Assembly (NCBI GenBank): GCA_031261325.1
Contig: JAISKH010000051.1
Coordinates: 1-46,147, forward strand
Reading direction: 5' to 3'
DNA length: 46,147 nt
Origin: Oscillospiraceae bacterium
GTDB taxonomy: Bacteria; Bacillota; Clostridia; Oscillospirales; Oscillospiraceae
This document shows positions 33,973 to 41,952 of this stretch, in pieces. The notes beneath the pieces were generated by a model. That model saw only the letters and a list, made by a program, of their open reading frames with translations, had not been told where the DNA came from and searched no databases. The stretch's first letter is position 1, and every line of letters starts with the position of its first letter. Made by a program: the position numbers and the translations under genes.

Positions 33973-33991
33973 TTGTAACAAATTGTAACAA
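33973..33991. repeat. Tandem 9-bp palindrome TTGTAACAA
   Basis: Two copies, 33973-33981 and 33983-33991, spaced exactly 10 bp apart, just downstream of the putative promoter. One helical turn apart, they could be a binding site in the leader DNA. Confidence 0.5.
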
Positions 33992-34038
33992 ATCGGCTGT
34001 GTTTGCACGGGAGATTACATTGTTAAGGAGTAGGTGCT

Positions 34039-34374
34039 ATGTCGAATCAGTACATTGACCTTGAAAGCGGACTCAAGCGTGTCGGCAACAGCAAGGCTTT
34101 ATTTAAGAGATTACTCGGAAAATATCTTGACGAGGACTATTACGGTAAGGTTCGCACATTGTTAGACGCGGGCAACGAGCTTGAGGCTTCTAACGCCGCG
34201 CACACGATTAAGGGCGTCGCCGCTAACCTGTCGCTGACGGCGGTCAACACCGCCGCGCTGAATCTTGAGCAGGCGCTGAAGCATGGCGAGGGCGATTACG
34301 AGGCGCTTGCGGCGGAGCTTAAAACGGCAATGGACGAAACAGCGACGGCTATAGGCGGGCTTGACCTCTCGTAA
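34039..34374 (+). CDS. Histidine phosphotransfer (HPt) domain protein
   Basis: Stand-alone 111-residue four-helix HPt protein. The phosphorylatable His55 lies in AAHTIKGVAANL, the standard AHxLKG-type motif. AAGGAG precedes the ATG. It would relay phosphate between a hybrid histidine kinase and a receiver; the following gene encodes a receiver-HD-GYP protein and is the natural partner, but no kinase is in the window. Confidence 0.9.
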   Translation: MSNQYIDLESGLKRVGNSKALFKRLLGKYLDEDYYGKVRTLLDAGNELEASNAAHTIKGVAANLSLTAVNTAALNLEQALKHGEGDYEALAAELKTAMDETATAIGGLDLS

Positions 34375-34442
34375 CGCGCAATTTATCTAAACGACGCCCG
34401 CACGCGTATATTCAGCATTATTTGGAAAGGCTGTAAACTACT

Positions 34443-35516
34443 ATGAAGAAAGAACTTGTTTTAATTGTAGATGACGAGGAAATAAACCGCATAATGCTCA
34501 ACGCGATGCTGGAGGAGGAGTACGACCTCATCGAAGCTACCGACGGCGAGGGTGCTCTTGACATTCTCTTCAATCAAAAGATTATCCCCTCGGCTATACT
34601 TCTCGACATTATCATGCCCGGCATTGACGGGTTTCAGGTGCTTGAGGAGTTAAAGAATCACCCCGAGACGGAAAAACTGCCCGTGCTGTTCATCTCCGCT
34701 TCCGACCCGAGCATGAACAATGAGTCGCGCGGACTTAAAGCCGGCGCGGCGGACTACGTTCCGAAGCCGTTCAACGCCGACGTTATCAAGGCTCGTCTTG
34801 AGAGTCATATCAGTCTGACCGACTATCAGGCTCACCTTGAGGAGATGGTTGAGATTAAGACGAGCGAGCTGACCCGTACATACGAGCAGACGTTGGAGGT
34901 TCTCGCGACGTTTGTCGAATACCGCAGTCTGGAGTCGGGCGAACACATTAAGCGCACAAGTAAGCTTAGCGAGATACTTATCAACCAAATGATGTCCTCA
35001 CCCAAGTACGGCTCGTATCAGACGGTGCTTTCGACGGAGATTGCGCACGCGATTGTCCGCGCGACCGCGCTGCACGACATCGGCAAGATTGGCATCACCG
35101 ACCTTATCCTCTGCAAAAAGGGTCGATTGACGGACGATGAGTTCGAGATTATGAAGCAGCATACCGTTATCGGCAGCCAGATTGTTGACATGATTACCGA
35201 ATGTCTGGGCAACAACGCCGACTACCTGACCTATTGCCGCGAAATTTGCTATTACCACCATGAGCGGTGGGACGGACGCGGCTACCCGTCGGGCATCGCG
35301 GGGGACGAAATTCCCCTCTCCGCGCGTATCCTGTCAATCGTGGACGTGTACGACGCGCTCGTGAACCAACGCGTTTACAAGCCGGCGTTTTCTCATGACG
35401 AAGCCGTGAATATCATTGTCGAAGGCAAGGGTACTCAGTTCGACCCCGTTCTGGTCGAGGTTTTCCTCGACGTGGTTAACGAGATACACGAGCTGGAGTT
35501 GAGTCTGCAAGACTGA
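34443..35516 (+). CDS. Response regulator with HD-GYP c-di-GMP phosphodiesterase domain
   Basis: A 357-residue cytoplasmic protein. The receiver (residues 1-120) has acid pair D10-D11, phosphoacceptor D55 in LLDIIMPG and Lys108 in VPKPF. A coiled linker (about 125-155) leads to an HD-GYP domain with HDIGKIGI, the HTVIGSQIVD helix and HHERWDGRGYPSG, where the GYP signature is complete. Predicted to degrade cyclic di-GMP when phosphorylated. It follows the HPt gene by 68 bases and precedes the GGDEF gene, after a terminator. Confidence 0.94.
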   Translation: MKKELVLIVDDEEINRIMLNAMLEEEYDLIEATDGEGALDILFNQKIIPSAILLDIIMPGIDGFQVLEELKNHPETEKLPVLFISASDPSMNNESRGLKAGAADYVPKPFNADVIKARLESHISLTDYQAHLEEMVEIKTSELTRTYEQTLEVLATFVEYRSLESGEHIKRTSKLSEILINQMMSSPKYGSYQTVLSTEIAHAIVRATALHDIGKIGITDLILCKKGRLTDDEFEIMKQHTVIGSQIVDMITECLGNNADYLTYCREICYYHHERWDGRGYPSGIAGDEIPLSARILSIVDVYDALVNQRVYKPAFSHDEAVNIIVEGKGTQFDPVLVEVFLDVVNEIHELELSLQD

Positions 35517-35520
35517 ATCA

Positions 35521-35543
35521 ATCCCGCCGAAAGGCGGGTTTTT
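35521..35543 (+). terminator. Terminator after the HD-GYP gene
   Basis: CCCGCC/GGCGGG stem (35523-35528 with 35533-35538), GAAA loop, TTTTT. Four bases after the stop. Confidence 0.85.
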
Positions 35544-35599
35544 GCTATGAGCATTTTGCGTCACGGTATCGCGCGCTTAGGAAAGACGGTGAGATAAGA

Positions 35600-36994
35600 T
35601 TGAAGAAGCAAAAATCCCCGCGGCAGAGGATTCATCGCTCGGTGGGCAGATGGCTGACGGCTTTAATCATCATTATGATAGTCGCGTTAAGCGGCGTCAT
35701 GATGGTAATCGGTTACCTCAGGCTAAAGGATTCGACGGACGATTATTATTACAGAATGGGCGAGACGACCGCCGGCATCATTGCGCTCAATGTTAACGCC
35801 GATTCGCTTGACAGGTACCTCGCCACGCTTGACGAGGACGCGGAATACAACAACACCATGGAAATGCTGCGCAACGCGAAAGCGGAATGCGACGCAAAGG
35901 TCTTGTATGTGTTCACGCTGACGGACGACGGCGTGTATTACGTGTTCGACACCGACACGGATATGCAGGTGGAACGCGGCGATTTCGACCCGTGGGTTTA
36001 TATCGACCCCGACACAAACGAAATTTCGCGGCTCTACCCCGAGGAAACGGAGCGGCAACTGCGAAACGGCGAGCACGTTGACACCATTCGCGGTCTTACC
36101 CAATACGGCTGGACAATAACGGTTAACACGCCGCTGTTCGGCAGCGACGGGACTTGCAAGGGTTACGTCGGCATTGATTTTGACGTGAACCAAGTGGTTG
36201 CGGAGCGCGCGGCGTACATCTGGCAGCTCGCGGCGGTCATTCTGTCCGTCACCGCAATTTTTGCGGTAATCTATCTGCGGCTCATTCGCAGAACGGTCAT
36301 TCGCCCGATAAATATCATGGCAAAGGCGGCGGACCACTTCATTCTCAACGGCTTGGAAAGCGGCGAGTCGCTCGGCGATTCCGAGATACTGTCCATGCAA
36401 ATCAACACGGGCGACGAATTTCAAAGTCTCGCCGAGGCGCTTAAGTCCATGGTGCGGAAGATTGACGAGCACCTTACGAATCTGAACATCGCCACCCTGA
36501 AGTCGGAAACCGACTCCCTAACCGCGATATGCAACAGAGCCGCCTTTGAGCAGCAGGTGACGGCAATCCAGCGTCTCCGTCCCGAGGACGGGCAGCTCAA
36601 CGCGTTCATGATGATAGACGTTGATTTCTTCAAGGACGTGAACGATAATTACGGGCACGCCGCGGGCGACGAGGTGCTTATTGCGTGCGCGCAAACCCTG
36701 CGCAAGCTTATGCGCGAGTCTGACGTAATAGGACGGCTCGGCGGAGACGAATTTGCCGTATTCTGCAAGAGCATCGGCTCGGTCGCCATTGCGGAAGAAA
36801 AGGCGCGGCAAATACATAAGGAATGGCTGAAGATTATTCCTCCCGGCGGGCGGGAGGGCATTACCGCAAGCATCGGCATAGCCTTTGCCCCGCAGGACGG
36901 GCAGGTGTACAAGGACCTGTTCGCGCGGGCGGACGAGGCTCTGTATGAAGCGAAAAAATCAGGTCGCAACAGCTATGCCATTGCGCACATGTAA
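35600..36994 (+). CDS. Membrane diguanylate cyclase (CACHE-HAMP-GGDEF)
   Basis: A 464-residue sensor enzyme that makes cyclic di-GMP. TM1 (about 17-40) and TM2 (about 207-228) flank an extracytoplasmic CACHE-like sensor (GWTITVNTPLFGSDGTCKGY); a HAMP-like linker (about 230-285) follows. The catalytic domain (about 300-464) has RLGGDEFAVF. The inhibitory I-site is intact: RESD five residues before GGDEF. It starts at TTG 35600 with only a weak Shine-Dalgarno (GGTGAG). With the preceding HD-GYP enzyme it forms an opposing make/break pair for c-di-GMP. Confidence 0.93.
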   Translation: MKKQKSPRQRIHRSVGRWLTALIIIMIVALSGVMMVIGYLRLKDSTDDYYYRMGETTAGIIALNVNADSLDRYLATLDEDAEYNNTMEMLRNAKAECDAKVLYVFTLTDDGVYYVFDTDTDMQVERGDFDPWVYIDPDTNEISRLYPEETERQLRNGEHVDTIRGLTQYGWTITVNTPLFGSDGTCKGYVGIDFDVNQVVAERAAYIWQLAAVILSVTAIFAVIYLRLIRRTVIRPINIMAKAADHFILNGLESGESLGDSEILSMQINTGDEFQSLAEALKSMVRKIDEHLTNLNIATLKSETDSLTAICNRAAFEQQVTAIQRLRPEDGQLNAFMMIDVDFFKDVNDNYGHAAGDEVLIACAQTLRKLMRESDVIGRLGGDEFAVFCKSIGSVAIAEEKARQIHKEWLKIIPPGGREGITASIGIAFAPQDGQVYKDLFARADEALYEAKKSGRNSYAIAHM

Positions 36995-37058
36995 CAGCCG
37001 CTCGGTTTGATTTTGAGCGTTAGTTACGCTTAAACTTTTCGGCGCGCTAATTTAGTGG

Positions 37059-37087
37059 TTGTTTTTTTGCGGCAAATGGTATAGAAT
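37059..37087 (+). promoter_or_regulatory. SigA-type promoter before the 37163 gene
   Basis: TTGTTT (37059-37064), 17-bp spacer, TAGAAT (37082-37087). Leader of about 70 bases to the GTG start. Confidence 0.55.
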
Positions 37088-37162
37088 ATGTACGAGAAAC
37101 TATTCTGGGCGTAACGTGTCGGTTCAAGCCGCCGTCGCACCGTAAATCAGGAGGAATTACAA

Positions 37163-37348
37163 GTGAAAGTCAGCAAGCTTATTCTCGCGCTGGTAGGAGC
37201 GGTGCTCGCCATTGCGGCTGCCGTCTCGCTTATCGTCGTGTTCCACGCGGAAATCGCGGCGTATATCCAAAACATCAAGGACAAGGCTCTTTTGAAAAAG
37301 GACACGATTCTCCACGCCGACGAGTTCACCGACTACGCGGACGTTTAA
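37163..37348 (+). CDS. Small single-helix membrane protein
   Basis: A 61-residue protein starting at GTG with a strong AGGAGG (37149-37154) 8 bases upstream. One hydrophobic helix (about 5-28, LILALVGAVLAIAAAVSLIV), then a charged tail (NIKDKALLKKDTILHADEF). No recognisable domain. It lies 26 bases before the metallo-hydrolase gene and probably shares its transcript. Confidence 0.65.
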   Translation: MKVSKLILALVGAVLAIAAAVSLIVVFHAEIAAYIQNIKDKALLKKDTILHADEFTDYADV

Positions 37349-37374
37349 GTCCAACAGTTAACGGAGAATTACAG

Positions 37375-38235
37375 ATGGAATTCAGACTTAATACGCACGG
37401 AGCCGACAAGCTCCGTACTTTGACGTGCATTTCGACGGAACGGGGGCAGGAGGTCGCCTCCGTTCTCGTCATGGGCAAAAACGAAGCTGTTCTGATTGAC
37501 GCGCAATGGACGCTGGCAAACGCGCTGCGCGTAACGGCGGAGATTCTCGAAACGGGGCTTGACCTCACGGCGATTTACACGACGCACGCGCACCCCGACC
37601 ATTACTTCGGCATGGGGCACATCGCGGAATACTTCCCCAAGGCAAAGCTGCTCGCCTTGCCGGAGGTCGCGCGCGTGATTAACAACCAGTTCTCCGACAA
37701 GATGGACTATTGGGGTCCGAAAATCGGGCGCAACAACATCTGCACCAAAGAGGTTCAGCTTGAGTCGCTGACCGAAAACGTTATATGGCTTGAGGGCGAG
37801 CGCATCGAGATTATCCCGCATGTCATGGGCGACCTCAAGTATAACAGCGCGGTGTATATCCCGTCGATTAAGACGCTGTACGGCAGCGACGTGCTGTTTA
37901 ATGACGCGCACATGTTCACGTGCGAGATTACCGAGGACGGCAAACAGGAGTGGCTGCGCGACATTGAGCGATTGCGCGCGCTCGGCGCGGAGACGGTGAT
38001 TCCGGGTCACGCAAGACCGGGAATGCCGTTTGACGACTCGTGCTTCACGTTTACGCGCGACTACCTGCTCGCGACGGAGGAAGCAATCCGCGCGACGCAT
38101 TCCGCCGCCGAGTTCTATTACTTCATGTGGCAGCGCTTCCCCAAGGCGAACTATCTCGACAGCAACGAGATGAACGCGGAGGTTTACAAGGGCGGTCGCG
38201 TCTGGGACTGGGACGACGAGTCGGATAACAAATAA
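37375..38235 (+). CDS. Metallo-beta-lactamase-fold hydrolase
   Basis: A 286-residue cytosolic enzyme with the MBL metal motif THAHPDHYFGMGH (H71, H73, D75, H76), a third-site His in HVMGDLKYN, the Asp bridge region in GSDVLFND and VIPGHARPG. Two metals, probably zinc, are expected. It resembles glyoxalase-II-like or quorum-lactonase-like MBL proteins without the extra domain of RNases. Substrate is not predictable. Follows the small membrane protein. Confidence 0.9.
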   Translation: MEFRLNTHGADKLRTLTCISTERGQEVASVLVMGKNEAVLIDAQWTLANALRVTAEILETGLDLTAIYTTHAHPDHYFGMGHIAEYFPKAKLLALPEVARVINNQFSDKMDYWGPKIGRNNICTKEVQLESLTENVIWLEGERIEIIPHVMGDLKYNSAVYIPSIKTLYGSDVLFNDAHMFTCEITEDGKQEWLRDIERLRALGAETVIPGHARPGMPFDDSCFTFTRDYLLATEEAIRATHSAAEFYYFMWQRFPKANYLDSNEMNAEVYKGGRVWDWDDESDNK

Positions 38236-38278
38236 TAGATAATAAATACGGTTTACAATATTTTTTGCAAAATATTTC

Positions 38279-38307
38279 GGAACATTTGCGCAAACTCCCT
38301 CGTCTAA
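38279..38307 (+). promoter_or_regulatory. ECF-type sigma factor promoter before the DUF4349 gene
   Basis: GGAAC (38279-38283), 17-bp spacer, CGTCTAA (38301-38307). This matches the GGAAC/CGTC pattern used by ECF sigma factors, not sigma-A. GGGAGG (38326-38331) and ATG 38340 follow. No ECF sigma gene lies in the window. Confidence 0.62.
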
Positions 38308-38339
38308 TGGGCACAAACCAAAACAGGGAGGATACATAA

Positions 38340-39395
38340 ATGAAAAAGACTATAGCTCTCGTTCTGTCCGTCGCGCTCGCGGTCGCGCTGCTCACATCGT
38401 GCGCCGCGTCCAACAAGTCCTACGCGCCCTTAATCGGCTCGTCACCCGAGAACGGCAAGTACGACGGTAGCTACGCCGACTCCCCCGCCGCCGGTTACTA
38501 TGACGATTCCTACGAGTCCTACGACTACGCGGTTGCAGAATCCGCGAATGCGGAACCGCCGATGGCTCCGTCAGCCACGTCAATTCCGAAAGACATGGGC
38601 GGCGTCGGCTACACGTCCAACACGTCGAGCGGCACACTAATCACGGCTTCGAGCTTTGCGGAAAAGATTATCTATTCCGCGTCGGCAAACGTTGAGACGG
38701 TCGAGTTCGACAAGACGGTCGCGGACGTGGACGCAATGATTGCGCAGTACGCGGGTTTCATTGAGAACTCATACATCGGCGGGCGCGACTACTACGACAC
38801 GTATTACGGCTACAACTCATACCGCAGCGCGAGCTACACGATTCGCGTACCCGTCGCGAGCTATGAGGAAATGACGAACTCCCTGTCGTCGCTCGGCAAC
38901 GTCACATATCTGCGCAACGACGCGCAAAACATCACGGCGCAGTATACCGACACGGAGTCGCGCGTTAAAACCTACCGCATTGAGGAAGAGCGTCTGCTCT
39001 CAATGCTGGAAAAAGCCGATACGGTCACGGACATGATTACGATTGAAGCGCGCCTGTCGGACGTGCGCTACAACCTCGAAAACTACGAAGCGCAGATGCG
39101 CAACATGCAAAACCAAGTGGATTACAGCGCGGTTTACCTGAACATCTCCGAGGTCGAGAAGCTCTCGCCCAAGGAAGAGATTCATCGCACATACTGGCAG
39201 CAAGTCGGCGACGGCTTGAAGCAGACGTTCGTCAACATCGGCGACTTCTTCAAGGATTTGCTGAAGGGCATAATCGTCTACATTCCGATTATCGTGATTT
39301 GTGTGATTGTCGCGGTCGTCATAATCGTCGCGGTGAAAAAGCGCGTCAAGAGCGCCGTTAAACCTGCAATTACAGACAAAACTGAAGATAAATAA
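38340..39395 (+). CDS. DUF4349 lipoprotein
   Basis: A 351-residue surface lipoprotein. A signal peptide ends in the lipobox LTSC (Cys21). A Tyr/Ser/Asp-rich linker (about 25-80) precedes the DUF4349 domain (about 100-290; SASANVETVEFDKTVADVD, IRVPVASYEEMTNSLSSLG), with a heptad-rich stretch (VKTYRIEEERLLSMLEKADT). The C terminus has a transmembrane helix (about 315-337) and a Lys-rich tail, so it is held at both ends. DUF4349 proteins are often tied to envelope stress. The ECF-type promoter directly upstream fits that. Confidence 0.9.
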   Translation: MKKTIALVLSVALAVALLTSCAASNKSYAPLIGSSPENGKYDGSYADSPAAGYYDDSYESYDYAVAESANAEPPMAPSATSIPKDMGGVGYTSNTSSGTLITASSFAEKIIYSASANVETVEFDKTVADVDAMIAQYAGFIENSYIGGRDYYDTYYGYNSYRSASYTIRVPVASYEEMTNSLSSLGNVTYLRNDAQNITAQYTDTESRVKTYRIEEERLLSMLEKADTVTDMITIEARLSDVRYNLENYEAQMRNMQNQVDYSAVYLNISEVEKLSPKEEIHRTYWQQVGDGLKQTFVNIGDFFKDLLKGIIVYIPIIVICVIVAVVIIVAVKKRVKSAVKPAITDKTEDK

Positions 39396-39414
39396 ACCGT
39401 ATAAAGGAGATTTC

Positions 39415-39900
39415 ATGGAGGATTCTAACGTCAATCTGGAGCTGCTGCCCAAGGACGGGGAGCGTTTACTCGCCGAACTGAAAGCGGGCAAGATGGTAAT
39501 CGCGCGTTCGGGCAACGACTTCCTGTACGTCATGGAGTTTGACGGCGCGTTCCACATGTTTTCGCACACGCCGGGCGCGTCGGGCGGCGGGCAAAAGCAG
39601 TTCCCGCGCAACGAAAAGTACGTCGCGGTGATTCGCAAGGTCGCGGAGCTTTCCGACATGTGCTACATGGCGGACTTTGACCGCACGCTGAACCTGTACT
39701 CCGCGATGGCGACGGCGGAGGTTGGGATTCTCTCCATGTTCCCGGGAACCGAGCGCGACGCGGACGCGGACGTGGACTTCGCGCCGTGGGACCGCGACGC
39801 GGACAACGACGAGCAGGAGGCGGCGCAAGAACCGAGCTTCAGCGGCGACATTCCGTCGGGCTTCCCCGCCGGCTTCAATTCCGACTTCCCCGGCAACTGA
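39415..39900 (+). CDS. Hypothetical protein with acidic C terminus
   Basis: A 161-residue protein I do not recognise. The first half looks globular (LAELKAGKMVIARSGNDFLY, FHMFSHTP) and the second half is acidic and disordered (DADADVDFAPWDRDADNDE, then a Gly/Pro/Phe tail). AAAGGAG precedes the ATG. It lies 19 bases after the DUF4349 gene, so probably the same operon. No membrane segment. Confidence 0.6.
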   Translation: MEDSNVNLELLPKDGERLLAELKAGKMVIARSGNDFLYVMEFDGAFHMFSHTPGASGGGQKQFPRNEKYVAVIRKVAELSDMCYMADFDRTLNLYSAMATAEVGILSMFPGTERDADADVDFAPWDRDADNDEQEAAQEPSFSGDIPSGFPAGFNSDFPGN

Positions 39901-39911
39901 CTTATACGACA

Positions 39912-39939
39912 AATACGGCGCGGTTTTCCGCGCCGTATT
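39912..39939. repeat. 12-bp perfect hairpin between two genes
   Basis: AATACGGCGCGG (39912-39923), TTTT loop, complement 39928-39939. It has no T run, so it is not a standard terminator; it may stabilise an RNA end or be a weak terminator. Confidence 0.75.
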
Positions 39940-39973
39940 GCTGTGTAAATACATACCGAAAGGACAATTCCAA

Positions 39974-40438
39974 ATGCGAGACTTGACCTTCAAGACGCCC
40001 GACGGCAGCTTCAACTACCGCGTCGGCGCGATAATCCTGCACGGCGGCAAGCTTCTCATGGTAAAGAACCCCGAAACGTATTACTGGTCTGTCGGCGGTC
40101 GCGTCGCGCTGCACGAGACGGCGGAGCAAGCCGTCGTGCGCGAGGTGTTTGAGGAGACGGGTATCGCGTTCGAGGTGGAGCGGCTCGCGTTTGTCCATGA
40201 GAATTTCTTCGACGACGACGGCGGGCGGTTCCATGAGTTGTCGTTTTTCTTCCTTATGGAACCGAACGCCGCCGTCGGCACAATACAAAACCGCTCTGCC
40301 GTTAGAGACGCGCCGAATAACTACTTGGTGTGGCTGCCGCTGGACAGTCTCGGTGAGTTTGAACTGTACCCGAAGTTTTTTAAGACGAAGCTGCAAAACC
40401 TCAGCGGTGGCATTGAACATATCGTCACGCACGAATAA
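39974..40438 (+). CDS. NUDIX hydrolase
   Basis: A 154-residue NUDIX protein. The box is complete: G(5)E(7)REVFEETGI, seen as GGRVALHETAEQAVVREV followed by FEETGI. Substrate is a nucleoside diphosphate derivative of unknown type. The start is ATG 39974 with AAAGGAC upstream; a longer open frame from 39722 overlaps the preceding gene and is rejected. Terminator at 40442-40479. Confidence 0.92.
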   Translation: MRDLTFKTPDGSFNYRVGAIILHGGKLLMVKNPETYYWSVGGRVALHETAEQAVVREVFEETGIAFEVERLAFVHENFFDDDGGRFHELSFFFLMEPNAAVGTIQNRSAVRDAPNNYLVWLPLDSLGEFELYPKFFKTKLQNLSGGIEHIVTHE

Positions 40439-40441
40439 CAA

Positions 40442-40479
40442 CAGCCGCAGGACTAAACCCCTGCGGCTGCTTTAATTTT
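40442..40479. terminator. Bidirectional terminator between NUDIX and thioesterase genes
   Basis: 10-bp stem (40442-40451 with 40460-40469), T-rich on the plus strand after 40470. The stop codon of the minus-strand gene (40453-40455) lies in the loop. Confidence 0.8.
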
Positions 40480-40866
40480 CGCGTATACATCAGGCAAGTT
40501 TTCCTCGACATTGTAAGCCTTCTCGTCGGGGCCCGTCCACACGTGGAACGTCTCGGCGGTGCTGATAACCGCGCCCGCCGCGTTCTTCAGCTCGTAGCGC
40601 AGCTTCAGTTTGCGCGGCGCGAACTCGGCAATCTCTGTTGTGACCGTCAGCGTCTCGGGGTACCCCGCAGGCGACTTGTACTGCACGTGCAGGTCAACCA
40701 TCGCGGGGTTCACGCCGAGCGACTGCATGTCCGTAAACGAAAAGCCAATCGCCGCGAAGAACTCCATGCGCGCCATCTCGTACCAAACTGGATAAACCGC
40801 GTGATGCACAATCCCCATCTTGTCGCACTCCGGATACCGCACCTCAATTGTTGTTGTCGTTGTCAT
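40453..40866 (-). CDS. Acyl-CoA thioesterase, YbgC/4HBT hotdog family
   Basis: A 137-residue hotdog-fold thioesterase. The signature is EVRYPECDKMGIVHHAVY followed by PVWYEMARMEFF, with the catalytic Asp in CDKMG. It would hydrolyse a short or branched acyl-CoA. It follows the MerR gene on the minus strand after a TGACAATTGAC repeat, so it may belong to the same regulon as the divergent catabolic operon. The Shine-Dalgarno (GGGGG, 7 bases upstream) is adequate. Confidence 0.9.
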   Translation of the reverse strand: MTTTTTIEVRYPECDKMGIVHHAVYPVWYEMARMEFFAAIGFSFTDMQSLGVNPAMVDLHVQYKSPAGYPETLTVTTEIAEFAPRKLKLRYELKNAAGAVISTAETFHVWTGPDEKAYNVEENLPDVYAKIKAAAGV

Positions 40867-40883
40867 CTCCGCACCCCCGTCCT

Positions 40884-40919
40884 AATTGTCCATTGTCAAT
40901 TGTCCCTTGTCAATTGTCA
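40884..40919. repeat. TGACAATTGAC-type repeat at the MerR stop
   Basis: Repeated CCATTGTCAATTGTC units, like the right arm at 13057-13092. The final codons and stop of the MerR gene (GTT GAC AAT TGA on the minus strand) lie within it. Confidence 0.75.
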
Positions 40920-41716
40920 ACCGGTATCCACACCTCGAAATACCCCGTCGGCACGCCGTTTTCAATCACGCTGCACGCGAGGTTGCCGAACGCGCCTTGC
41001 GTCAGCGTGTAGCCGTTTTCGCGCGCGTAATCGAGCATGAAGCCGAGGTGGTGCGCTGAAAACTTGTCCTTGCCCACGCTCGTAAACGCGGAGTGAATGC
41101 ACATCTGTGACGGCTTTTCCCGAATCGGCGGGTTCAGCGTAATCCCAAATTCATCGACATACTGTTTGCCGAGCGAGAAGCCCCAACCGTATTCCTCCCC
41201 GCCCGAGCTTAAAACCTCGTCCGTCACCTCAAAATATCGGCGCGTGAACGGCATGTATTTCAGCCAGCGGCGCGACAGAGCCTGCGTGTCCGTCAGGTTC
41301 AGGTACTCGTTGTTGCGGCGGTTGATGTAATACACGAACTCCGCGCTGCGGCGCATGTCGCACACGCCGACGTAGCCCTTTGTCTTGGTCAGGCGCGCCT
41401 GATACTTTTGTGTGCGCTCAAGCAGCAGCTCCTGCCGCCGAATTTCGTCGCGAATCTCGTCGGCGCGCGCTTCAAACGTGTCAATCAGGTCGTCATACGT
41501 ATAGCTCGACACCATCTGCGCAACCTTGTCAAGCCCGAAGCCGAAGTTCTTATACCACAGGCAGTCGATAAGGTAATTGATGTCCCACGTGTCATAGTTG
41601 CGATAGTTGTTCAGGGGGTCTTTCTCCGGCGAGACGACGCCCTTTTCCTCATAGTAACGAATAAGGTCGGGCGAGATACCGAGAATACGCGCCACGTCAC
41701 CGATTTTATACCGCAC
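40910..41716 (-). CDS. MerR-family regulator with effector-binding domain
   Basis: A 268-residue activator-type regulator. The winged HTH is at the N terminus (YKIGDVARILGISPDLIRYY then EEKGVVSPEKDPLNNYRNY), a dimerisation coiled coil follows (FEARADEIRDEIRRQELLLE), and the C-terminal 160 residues form a GyrI-like effector-binding domain. GTG at 41716 is chosen because AAAGGGG lies 8 bases upstream; in-frame ATGs at 41734-41740 have no site. It is divergent from the cyclase operon, whose promoter has the MerR geometry. The ligand is probably a substrate of that operon. Confidence 0.9.
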   Translation of the reverse strand: MRYKIGDVARILGISPDLIRYYEEKGVVSPEKDPLNNYRNYDTWDINYLIDCLWYKNFGFGLDKVAQMVSSYTYDDLIDTFEARADEIRDEIRRQELLLERTQKYQARLTKTKGYVGVCDMRRSAEFVYYINRRNNEYLNLTDTQALSRRWLKYMPFTRRYFEVTDEVLSSGGEEYGWGFSLGKQYVDEFGITLNPPIREKPSQMCIHSAFTSVGKDKFSAHHLGFMLDYARENGYTLTQGAFGNLACSVIENGVPTGYFEVWIPVDN

Positions 41717-41869
41717 AGGAGCAACCCCTTTCATCTGCAAGTATGTAGAATTATACCATATAAAATGAGAAATGCCAAGATTTATTTAGGAAATGTTGAC
41801 GTTTGAAACGCGCGTATTCGGTTAAAAATCCTTGTGGCGCAATTTGTTAAAAAAATATTAAAAAACCGC

Positions 41870-41900
41870 TTGACATTGGGATTGTTCCAAGGTTTAGAAT
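41870..41900 (+). promoter_or_regulatory. MerR-activated promoter of the cyclase-BKACE operon
   Basis: TTGACA (41870-41875) and TAGAAT (41895-41900) are separated by 19 bp, two more than the 17-bp optimum. The spacer holds an inverted repeat TTGGGA-TTG-TTCCAA (41876-41890). Long spacer plus dyad in the spacer is the hallmark of MerR-regulated promoters, which need DNA twisting to fire. Confidence 0.8.
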
Positions 41901-41952
41901 AGACGCAGGCAATGAAAGTTCAAAATATTTTTACAGTAGGAGGGCACATATT

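Noticed and set aside
39722-39973. Upstream extension of the NUDIX frame
   Set aside because: It overlaps the preceding gene in another frame, while ATG 39974 has its own Shine-Dalgarno and starts the domain.
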